Below are positions 49,401 to 57,902 of a DNA stretch of 64,000 bases, in pieces. Position 1 is the first letter of the stretch, and each line of letters starts with the position of its first letter. The position numbers and the translations under genes are program-made. Under the pieces are notes generated by a model that worked only from the letters and a program-made list of their open reading frames with translations, searched no databases and was not told the DNA's origin. The stretch is from assembly GCA_032173965.1 (NCBI GenBank), contig JAVUNC010000004.1:186001-250000 (forward strand), given 5' to 3'. Source of the DNA: Sitta carolinensis. Lineage: Eukaryota; Chordata; Aves; Passeriformes; Sittidae.

Positions 49401-52347
49401 GATGACCTTTAAGGTCCCTCCCAACACAGACCATTCTGGGATTCTGTAACCAATTCATGCCCAGTTCCTGGTGCCTGGCTGTACCAGCTGGCTCTCAGCT
49501 GCAGACAGTCCAGTTCATGCACAGAACTGATGCTGTGACCTGGCCACAGGCAAATTCTCCTGGTCCCTCTGTCATCTCTTGAGCATGCTAGGGAAGGCTG
49601 AGCTCGTCAGGAGCACCAGCTGTGGTGCTGCCATGCCCAGCTGCGGGCTCCCATTGTACTGCAGGGTGCTGAGGTTCATCTGCCTCCTCTCTGGACAGGA
49701 GCAGTGTGTTTTCTCAGGCTTCACCCAGGCAGTGGTGCCGTGGGGTGAGGGGGCTGCTGTGGGGACAGCGATGGCCCCTTTGGCAGTGCTGCCAGCTGAG
49801 GAGGGGGCATGGCAGCACTGATGGATCCTGGTAACCTGCTGCTGCCGAGCATGTCTGGGCTGCCCTGCCTGGCACAGCCCTTCCCCCTGCCCTGCTTGTG
49901 CCTGGGCAAAGAAAGAGAAGCTTCATGGTTGTGTCTCTGCACTGGGGCCAGGGGTGCTTCCCCTGCCTCTGCAGGAGCAGAGTGGGGCCTGTCCCACCCA
50001 GCCAGGGGCCAGCACAGCCCGTGTGGGTCTCAGTGGGGACAGCTGGCTGCAACAGGACAGGACAGGCTGCCGTGGAGGCAGGGAGGCTACTGGGCTCGTG
50101 CTGCTCCCAAGCTGCTGTGGGTGGGTGTGTGGGTGCAGCTCATTGTGCATGCATGCTGACAGCTCACGCTGGGTGTCTGTTCCTTCCAGACCAGAACTGA
50201 TTTTCTACCTTCCCCAGGGGTGCTGGCTTTGCCCAGGGATTTGGGAATGTCCTTATGCCATGGTCACTGCAGGTGCTCAGCTCTGAGCGACCCTGGAATG
50301 GCTGCAGGCACACGCAAGGACAGCAGTGACTGTTCATTCTCCTCCGAGCGCCTCAGTGGGGCTGTCTGTCATCCAACGAGGTGTAAGAAATGGCAGATGA
50401 TGTCTTAAAATACAGAGTAAAAATATTCAATATCCTTCTGCCTCTTCAGGAGTGTTGCCAGCTCCACCTCTTCCATCTGGGACAGGCACGTGTCTGTGGG
50501 ACTTCTTTGTCCTCATGTTCCCCACAAGGCTGGTGGCCAGGGTGCTCCCAGCAGGAAAAGCCATTCACTTTGCTCTGCTGTAGGGTCAGTGCTCTGCATG
50601 CAGGCTTTACTGCTTTCCTGGGAATTGCAGCCCCATGGCAGCTTTCTTCCGGTCTGTGTTTGTTTTACATCTTGCTGCCTTCACTACGCAGGGCTGTGTA
50701 AAGGGCATGATGGCTATTTCAGAATCACCTGGTTCTTTGCAGTGCTTTTTCTCTGAATTGGTACACAGAGGGGAGAGCTGGGGACATGGTCAACTTTTTT
50801 CTGTCACCCAGCATGCTCAGCCATGGTGCACTGTGTCCCCTTCCACAGTGGGGTCCCAGTTTGTCCTGGGTCTGCTCCTGTTCCCCCCAGGCTCCCCAAC
50901 ACTCACCCATTGCTCCTGAGGTTGTGCTGCCCCAGGACTGATGGTCCTGCCTGACCTGTTCCTACTCCCCGTTCTGTCCCAGCTCTCTGTGATGTCTGTA
51001 ACTGGTGTTGCATCTCCCTCCCCAGGGAGCTAAGCCACTGTCTTGCCTCTGTGGGCCTGTCTAAGACAAAAGCTGAGGTCTCAGTGAGCCCTGCAGTGCT
51101 GGTGATCACTGACTGTGTCACTCCAAGAGTGCTTTGGTTCCCACAGACCGGGACTGTTGTCCATGCTGGTTGGGCTCTGGAGCCCCACGTGTGGTTTGCA
51201 GGAGATGGCAGGGGCTCTGTTCCCGCCTCACACGTGTCATCCCTCCCAGGAACAAGGACACGACCAGGGATGAATTTATCTTCTACTCCAAGCGCCTGAT
51301 GCGGCTGCTGATTGAACACGCCTTGTCCTTCCTGCCACTGAAGGTGAGTGATCACTCTTGGGTGCATCCACAGCCACATGCCCATCTTCCCTCCTGGGTG
51401 CCCCCCGTGACATGGGGTCTGGTTCCCCCACACTCCCTGTGCTCCCCTTTCTGCAGTCGGTCACTGTGGAGACGCCCCAGGGCACGATGTACGAGGGGAA
51501 GCGGTTCCACAGGCAGCGGGTGAGACACGCTCCCGGCTCCCTGCTCCCGCGGAGAGCACAGCTCCTGCACTGGGAGCACCCAGCACGCGTCCCTGCCCCT
51601 TTCCCAGATCACCGGCGTGTCCATCCTGCGAGCAGGCGAGACCATGGAGCAGGCCCTGACCGCAGTCTGCAAGGACATCCGCCTGGGCAAGATCCTCATC
51701 CAGACCAACCTGGACACAGGGGAGCCTGAGGTGAGGCGTGCCGCAGCCTGGCACGCCGCCACGCCCCACTGGCACCTCCCCAACACCGTCCCTTCCCTCC
51801 CCAGCTCCACTACCTGCGCCTGCCCAAGGAGATCAGCGAGGACTACGTGATCCTCATGGACAGCACCGTGTCCACGGGGGCCGCGGCCATGATGGCCGTG
51901 CGCGTCCTGCTGGTGAGGGGCCGGGGCGGCGGGGGGCACGGGATCCTCTGGGCCCAGCTGGGCTCTCATCTCTCTGTGTGCCACAGGACCACGACGTGCA
52001 GGAGGACAGGATCTTCCTGCTGTCGCTGCTGATGGCAGAGATGGGTGTGCACTCTGTGGCCTATGCCTTTCCCCGTGTCCGCATCATCACCACCGCTGTG
52101 GACAAGCGGGTCAACGAGGAGTTCCACATCATCCCGGGCATCGGTATGGGAGACCGGGGTGTGCTGTACCTCCTGGCTGGGGCCAGCGACCCTCGGGGTA
52201 GCCTTGCAGCCACATCGAAGGGACTGGTGAGGCTGGTGCTGCTATTCCCTCACTCTGTCCCTTGCTCTGCCAGGTAACTTTGGAGACAGATACTTTGGTA
52301 CCGATGGCCCCTCGGCCTGGTGTGAGAGCGACAGCATGGACTGCTGA
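43421..52347 (+). CDS. UCKL1: uridine-cytidine kinase-like 1 (UCKL1-type)
   Basis: Pyrimidine-salvage enzyme family: a uridine kinase domain fused to a UPRTase-like domain. Fourteen exons: 43421-43698, 43925-44031, 44224-44394, 44822-44893, 45127-45316, 45412-45473, 45755-45771, 46433-46531, 51250-51343, 51457-51519, 51608-51730, 51805-51912, 51987-52143, 52274-52347. The P-loop GGSASGKTT is at the start of exon 2; SMDSFYK and [10 protein letters not shown] follow. The C-terminal UPRTase-like half has [25 protein letters not shown] (PRPP-type loop) and [14 protein letters not shown]. Exon 7 is a 17-nt microexon (REITV). Intron 8 is about 4.7 kb and holds CR1 copies. The exons sum to 1615 nt; the +1 lies in exon 1 (about 43480-43520), where the ATG frame and the conserved [20 protein letters not shown] frame differ. 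Corrected length is about 537 aa (human UCKL1 548). Beside DNAJC5G rather than DNAJC5, it may be an ohnologue of chromosome-20 UCKL1. Confidence 0.92.
47150..47985 (+). mobile_element. CR1 LINE, long 3' fragment in UCKL1 intron 8
   Basis: Characteristic CR1 phrases occur in order: AGTAAGTTTGCAGATGATACCA, GGCCAAGTGCCAGGTCCTGC, TTGGGCACAGTTCTGGGCCCC, GGGGCTGGAGCCTCAGGA, GGAGGATAAAGCCAGGTGAGG and the end with ATTTTCCAACCCAAACAATTTATGATCTTCTG. It is sense-oriented, diverged and lacks coding capacity. Confidence 0.92.
48700..48870 (-). mobile_element. CR1 LINE 3' end, antisense
   Basis: AATCCTAGAGTGGTTTGGGTGGGAGGGACCTTTAGAGGCTACCCAG is the reverse complement of the CR1 terminal block, followed by a diverged body. 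The 5' limit is uncertain. Confidence 0.6.
49170..49450 (+). mobile_element. CR1 LINE 3' end
   Basis: The phrases GCCAGAGGGCATGTTGCATG, GTGAGGGTGGTGAGGCTCTG, CACAAGTTGCCCAGGAAAGC, CATGGCAGGACAGGGGGACA and the terminal CTTTAAGGTCCCTCCCAACA ... ATTCTGGGATTCTGT identify a CR1 3' end with its natural terminus. Confidence 0.88.
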
Positions 52348-53111
52348 GCTGGCTGGCCACAGGACCAGGGGCCAGGCTGGCTGCAGGGCTGGCCCCCATC
52401 CCTGCCCCCAGGAGAGGCCCTGAGCTGCCCGCTGTGCCCACCCGCCAGCCCCTGGCTCTCCGGACCTGCACAACAAGCTGCTGGTCTCCCTCTGCCCCAA
52501 AGGACCAATCCTCCCCAGGGAGGAGGAGAAGAGGAGGATGGCCTCTCCTGTGGACCAAGGAGAGGGGACATTTAGGGACATTCCTTGCTCCCAGAGCCCT
52601 GCCTCTGGGCCTGGGCCAGCCGTGCCTCCGAAGGGAGCAGTGGCCTCCCTGTGACTGTGCCTGGGGGTGCTCACCTTCTACCCAGGGGAAGAGGGGCATG
52701 AGGTCCAGTTCAGGCGAGCTCCATGCCTGGAATCCATATTTATTTGTATTTATTGTGGGCAGCCCCTGCCTCCAGTGGGACCCTCTGACATCAGGGACTG
52801 GACCTCACAGATCCACCCTGTCCCCGCCAATCCACACTCCATCCCTGGTCTTGGGGGCCTTGGCATCAGGCTGCCTTCCGGTGCTGTCCGGTCCCCGGTG
52901 CGCAGAGTGCTGCCGGTGACCAGGGAGTGGTGAGGTGTCCCTGGTGCTGCCTTTGTTGCTCAGGTTCTTTTTCCAAAGGGCAGCGGCAGCCTTGCCCGCT
53001 TAGTCCCCGGCAGCAGGAGGTTCCGGGTGCGGGGGTCTGCCCCCCGCCCTGCGCTGTCCCGGGACCGGCCGTGCCGACACCACCCCCTCGCCGCCGTTTT
53101 GTACCAATAAA
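52348..53111 (+). terminator. UCKL1 3' UTR and poly(A) signal
   Basis: The 3' UTR of about 760 nt has AATAAA at 53106-53111. An AT-rich patch with TATTTATTTGTATTTATTG lies near 52737-52757; AU-rich elements of this kind can affect mRNA stability. Confidence 0.6.
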
Positions 53112-53896
53112 GGAGCAGCGCGTTCCCCGTGTGCTCCTGCTGCCGCCGGGCCAGGGTCGGGCGGTGCGGGCTGTCCCTGCGGGCCGCGCCCTGTACCGGG
53201 TGCCGCCGCCCTGTACCGGGTGGCGCCGGCGCGGGTTGACCGTTGACCCCTGTACCGGGTGTTCCCGGGGCGGGCCGTGCCCCGTACCGGGTCTCGCTGT
53301 ACCGTTCCGGGTGTCCCCGTAGCGGGTGTCACTGTCCGTCCCGGGTGCCGTGCCCCGTACGGGTGCCGTGTCCGTGCCGGGTGCCGTGCCCGTGCGGGTG
53401 CCGTGCCCCGTCCGGGTGTCATGTCCGTGCCAGGTGCCGTGCCCGTGCGGGTGCCGTGCCCCGTACCGGGTGTCACTGTCCGTGCCAGGTGCCGTGCCCG
53501 TACCGGTGCCGTGTCCGTGCCGGGTGCCGTGCCCCGTACCGGGTGTCACTGTCCCGTGCCGGGTGCCGTGCCCCGTACCGGGTGCCGTGTCCCGTGCCGG
53601 TGCCGTGCCGTACGGGTGTCACTGTCCGTGCCGGTGCGTGCCCGTACCGGGTGTCACTGTCCCGTGCCGGGTGCCGTGCCCCGTTCGGGTGTCACGTCCC
53701 GTGCCGGGTGTCATGTCCTGTCCGGGTCACTGTCTGTCCCGGGTGCCGTGCCCATCCGCTGTCCCGTCCCGCTGTCCCGGTTCCCGGTTCCCGGGCCGCG
53801 CCTGCGCACAGCGGCGGCGGAAGCTGTCCCGGGCGGGGCCGCGGCGCTCGGTGCTCGGTGCTGCGTGCGCGCGGCCCCGCGACCCTCGGCGCGGCC
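53112..53896. repeat. degenerate GC-rich repeat upstream of DNAJC5G
   Basis: From about 53180 to 53760 the sequence is built of irregular copies of blocks such as GTGCCGTGCCCCGTACCGGG and TGTCACTGTCC, with many one-base length differences. No stable period is kept over long stretches. Frames through it (for example 53243-54217) are artefacts. The last about 130 bp form the CpG-rich DNAJC5G promoter. Confidence 0.8.
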
Positions 53897-55357
53897 ATGG
53901 CGGAGCCCCGCGGCCGCAGCGGAAGCTGTCGCGGGTCGGGGAGAGCCTGTACCGCGTGCTGGGGCTGCAGAAGGGCAGCTCCCCGAGGAGATCAAGAAGG
54001 CCTATCGGTACGGGGGGGTCCGGCGCGGTCCGCGGGTCGTGCTGGGAGCCCAGGAGTGGGGGGGCCGGCCCGCGAACGCGGCCGGAATCCCGTCGGGGTG
54101 GTGCCGGTCCCATCCCCGCGGTCAGGGGCGGTTCCGGGAGGCGAGGCTGTAACCCCCTGCCGGGGGTCCTGGTGCCATCCCGGGGGTCTGGGTCTGTCCC
54201 GGGGGGTGAGGCTGTGAGCCCATGCCGGGGGTCCCCCGCTGCACCCCACAGGAAGCTGGCTCTCAAGTACCATCCCGACAAGAACCCCGATGACCCGGCG
54301 GCAGCTGAGCGGTTCAAGGAGATCAACAGCGCCCACGCCACTCTGAGTGACGCGGACAAGCGCCGCCTGTACGACCAGTACGGCTCCCTCGGCCTCTACG
54401 TGGCCGAGCAGTTCGGCGACGATGCTGTGCGGCACTACTTCCTCATGTCCAAGTGGTGGTTCCAGGTGAGCCCGACACCCGTGGGGCAGACGTGATGGGG
54501 CCGGCGGGTCGGGTGCTTTGCCGGCCTGTGGTTTGAGCGGGGTCACAGGTCTGGCGTGATGGGTCAGGGTCCTGGGTGAGCTCGCGGTGTGTCTGTCCCC
54601 GATGCAGGCACTGGTGCTGTGCTGCGGTGCCCTCACCTGCTGCTGCTGCTGCTGCTGCTGCTTCTTCTGCTGTGGGACGTGCTGCCCACCCAAGGAGGAC
54701 GAGTCCTACAAGTATGTGGACCCCAAGGACCTGGAGGCACAGATGCGTGCAGAGGACAGCGGTAAGTCAGACTGGAGCCCAGCAGCTGAGAGTACTCACG
54801 TTGGCTTTGTGGAGGTTCTGAGGTCTCCCCATGTCCCATCTCACATGGAGGACAGAGTTCTGGCTCAGGCCTTGGGCTGGTTTTAGCTGCAGCTCTTACT
54901 TCCAGCCAGCCCTCGGTGTTTCTTGTGTGGGCTAGGGCAGGTGACAGTGACAGAGGGAGCCACTGCATGGGCTAGGGGTACACCTTCTCCTTTCCTCTGG
55001 GCAAAGGCCCCCTGAAGCTTAGAGACCCTTTGGGGCACAGAGCACAGGAAGAGCAGCTGTGCTCCAGGCCGGCTCTGTTCCCTGGCTCTGGCCATACTGG
55101 TGTCAGTGGGGCTGGGTAAGTCCTGCAGATTTCCGTGGAAATCCCACGCAGCTCTGCACGGGCCAAAGGTGGGGGAGCTTTGGGCTGTGGGAGCCATTGC
55201 AGGGCTGTTGTGAGATTCTTGCTCACTGGCACCACAGGATGGGGCTAAGCCACTAATCTGCAGCTCTTCCTTTCCAGATCCTCAGATCCCCGTGGTAGCA
55301 CAGCCCCCGCCTGCCAGCACAGAGCCACTGCCAGCCAGCACCAGGAGTGATGCCTGA
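53897..55357 (+). CDS. DNAJC5G: DnaJ/HSP40 member C5-type cysteine-string protein
   Basis: Palmitoylated synaptic-vesicle-type co-chaperone of HSC70. Exons 53897-54007, 54252-54465, 54608-54761, 55278-55357. The J domain spans exons 1-2, with the essential HPD motif in [11 protein letters not shown], followed by [13 protein letters not shown]. Exon 3 has a run of eight Cys codons encoded by a pure (CTG)n tract, then FFCCGTCC: the cysteine string that is palmitoylated for membrane attachment. The C-terminal tail is short. The exons sum to 559 nt, two short; exon 1 contains two -1 breaks, at about 53905-53925 and in the CCCC run at 53981-53984, so conserved pieces ([16 protein letters not shown], then EEIKKAY) lie in different frames. 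Corrected length is about 186 aa (DNAJC5 198, DNAJC5G 189). Position next to TRIM54 favours DNAJC5G over DNAJC5. Confidence 0.88.
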
Positions 55358-55868
55358 GGCTGGCCCCATCCCGCCGGCTCCCCCAGGACTCGGGGCAGGG
55401 ATTCTCCTTTGGGACTGTCACTTTCTGGGACCATGGTCCCGCCCCCCAACTGGCTCATCAGCCTTGGGAGGGATAAAATCTCAGGTTAATTTGGCCAGCA
55501 TCAATGCACAGGCTCCTGGGCCCGCACTCGAGCTCCAGGGCAATGCCTCTGCGTCCCAGCAGTGGTGTGGCAGTGGCCTGGAGCCCGTGCTGCTGTGGCC
55601 CCCGTCAGTGCCTTGCCTGTGCCCCCGTCGGGCACCGGGCACCAGGCACGAACAGAGATGCTCCAGGCCGAGCTCTGTAGCTCGCGCTCAGAGGGAGCTG
55701 AGCGCGTCCAAGACCATTAGCACTGTAACCTCTGGGGCTGGGCTGAGCCCGCCGCCCCCTCATGCAACCCTCCCGATGGGGGCTGGGTGCCAAACGCTGC
55801 TGTGGGGTTGGGGTGCTTCTCTCTGTGCCCCTCTTCCCTCTGGGTTTATCTGGGTTTCTGTGGGCACC

Positions 55869-55874
55869 ATTAAA
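55869..55874 (+). terminator. DNAJC5G poly(A) signal
   Basis: ATTAAA about 510 bases past the stop codon, followed by a GT-rich stretch (GTGTGTGTGTGC) typical of a downstream element. Confidence 0.7.
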
Positions 55875-56159
55875 GGCTGACGGGAGGGGAGTGTGTGTGT
55901 GCCTGGGCTCTGTGGCAGCAGGGTGTGCCTCTGCCTGGTGTTGTCCGTGCTGGGGGCTGTGCCCGTGGATCCTGCAGGGTGGTGGGCTGGCTGGGGTGTG
56001 GAGTAGGTCATGTCCTATGTGGAGTGGTCATGTCATGTCACTTGTCTCCTGTCACCCCCCTGATCCCACTCTCTGTCCCCTGCTGCTGGCTCCCACAGGC
56101 TCTCTCTTCCCACTCCTTGCTGCTGCAGCCCTGGAGCCCTGCTCCCCACGGCCTGGTGC

Positions 56160-57243
56160 TGCCCCAGTGCTCCTGCTCCCCGGTGCTCCTGCTGCCCAGT
56201 GCTCCTGCTCCCCAGCGCTCCTGCTGCCCAGTGCTCCTGCTGCCCAGTGCTCCTGCTCCCCAGCGCTCCTGCTGCCCAGTGCTCCTGCTGCCAGTGCTCC
56301 TGCTGCCCGGTGCTCCTGCTCCCCAGCGCTCCTGCTACCCAGCGCTCCTGCTGCCCAGTGCTCCTGCTCCCCGGTGCTCCTGCTCCCCGCGCTCCTGCTC
56401 CCCGGTGCTCCTGCTCCCAGCGCTCCTGCTCCCCAGCGCTCCTGCTCCCCAGCGCTCCTGCTGCCCAGTGCTCCTGCTGCCCAGTGCTCCTGCTCCCCGG
56501 TGCTCCTGCTGCCCAGTGCTCCTGCTCCCCAGCGCTCCTGCTGCCCAGTGCTCCTGCTGCCCAGTGCTCCTGCTGCCCAGTGCTCCTGCTCCCCGGTGCT
56601 CCTGCTGCCCAGTGCTCCTGCTGCCCAGTGCTCCTGCTCCCCAGCGCTCCTGCTGCCCAGCGCTCCTGCTCCCCGGTGCTCCTGCTGCCCAGTGCTCCTG
56701 CTCCCCAGCGCTCCTGCTGCCCAGTGCTCCTGCTCCCCGGCGCTCCTGCTCCCCGGTGCTCCTGCTCCCCAGCGCTCCTGCTGCCCAGCGCTCCTGCTGC
56801 CCAGTGCTCCTGCTCCCCGGTGCTCCTGCTCCCCGGTGCTCCTGCTGCCCAGTGCTCCTGCTCCCCGGTGCTCCTGCTGCCCAGTGCTCCTGCTCCCCGG
56901 TGCTCCTGCTCCCCGGTGCTCCTGCTGCCCAGTGCTCCTGCTCCCCGGTGCTCCTGCTCCCCGGTGCTCCTGCTGCCCAGTGCTCCTGCTCCCAGTGCTC
57001 CTGCTCCCCGGTGCTCCTGCTCCCCAGCGCTCCTGCTGCCCAGCGCTCCTGCTCCCCAGCGCTCCTGCTGCCCAGTGCTCCTGCTCCCCGGTGCTCCTGC
57101 TCCCCGGTGCTCCTGCTCCCCGGTGCTCCTGCTCCCCGGTGCTCCTGCTCCCCGGTGCTCCTGCTCCCCGGTGCTCCTGCTCCCCGGTGCTCCTGCTCCC
57201 CGGTGCTCCTGCTGCCCAGTGCTCCTGCTCCCCGGTGCTCCTG
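56160..57243. repeat. large minisatellite, 16-bp unit, about 68 copies
   Basis: The unit is GTGCTCCTGCTCCCCG, with two variable places: CTCCCC or CTGCCC, and CGGT, CAGT or CAGC at the join. With a 16-bp period (48 bp equals 16 codons) and no stop in any phase, it stays open in all frames and yields several 300-500-residue artefact frames on both strands. The 3' end (about 57090-57215) is a run of identical units, suggesting recent expansion there. It lies between the DNAJC5G poly(A) site and the TRIM54 promoter. Confidence 0.95.
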
Positions 57244-57373
57244 CCCTGTCCTCTGGGGAGCCACGGTCCTGCAGGGGGCTGGGGCTGGCAGGGGTGGGGC
57301 TGAGCCGCTTGCCCTTTCCTCCCATCTCTGGTCACCGCCTCTGCCCGCAGCTGCATGGGCTCTGCCTCACTCC

Positions 57374-57383
57374 CTAAATATAG
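57374..57383. promoter_or_regulatory. MEF2 site upstream of TRIM54
   Basis: CTAAATATAG fits the MEF2 consensus YTAWWWWTAR and lies about 520 bp before the TRIM54 start codon, in DNA that is otherwise very GC-rich. Confidence 0.55.
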
Positions 57384-57736
57384 ACGGGGTGGCAGGGTGA
57401 GTGAGGATGGGGGTGTCCTGGCACCAGCCCCTCTACCCTGCTGTTCGGGGGCTGGCGCTGGGCTGGGGCTATGGGATTTGGGGGACCCCAGCCTCCCCCA
57501 GCCCTGCTGCCTGCAGAAGGGGGCACATACTCCTCTACATGACTGCCAGCCCTACAGCCCGTGCAGCAGCCAGCCCGGGTCCCGGAACCTCGGCTGCTCC
57601 TCCTCCCGGGCCGGGATCAACAGGTCCCGAAACTCGGTGGGTGCCAAGGAATCAGCCGGTGCCGGGACCTGCCGGTCCCGAAGCTCAGTCAGTCGGTCCC
57701 AGGGAATCAGGAGGTCCCGAGGGGTGGGCAGGAGCG

Positions 57737-57803
57737 GTGACTCAGTGTCACCCGACGCTGCCGACAGCTGCGGCCCCGGCGGGGCGAGGGCGGCTAAAAT
57801 TAG
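57737..57803 (+). promoter_or_regulatory. TRIM54 proximal muscle promoter: AP-1-like, E-box, MEF2
   Basis: TGACTCA (about 57738), an E-box CAGCTG at 57765-57770 and a second MEF2 site CTAAAATTAG at 57794-57803 lie within 170 bp of the ATG. MEF2 plus E-box is the usual combination of striated-muscle promoters, matching the known muscle expression of TRIM54. Confidence 0.6.
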
Positions 57804-57902
57804 CGCCGGGGGCCGGGGCCGGGGCCGAAACAAAGCGGGCACCGGGCGGCCGGAGAGGATCCGCGGGACAGAGCCGGGTCGGGCCGGGCCGGGACTGCGG
57901 CC

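Noticed and set aside
53243..54495. Frames of 300-390 aa upstream of DNAJC5G
   Set aside because: Products of the degenerate GTGCCGTGCCC repeat. Only the last part overlaps real DNAJC5G exons.
54648..54671. (CTG)n tract as a disease-type microsatellite
   Set aside because: It encodes the functional Cys string of the DNAJC5 family. Its short length is explained by the protein.
55762..57400. Several 300-513-aa frames rich in Cys, Leu, Pro and Ser
   Set aside because: All lie on the 16-bp minisatellite, which lacks stops in every frame. Overlapping frames on both strands cannot all be genes, and none has homology.
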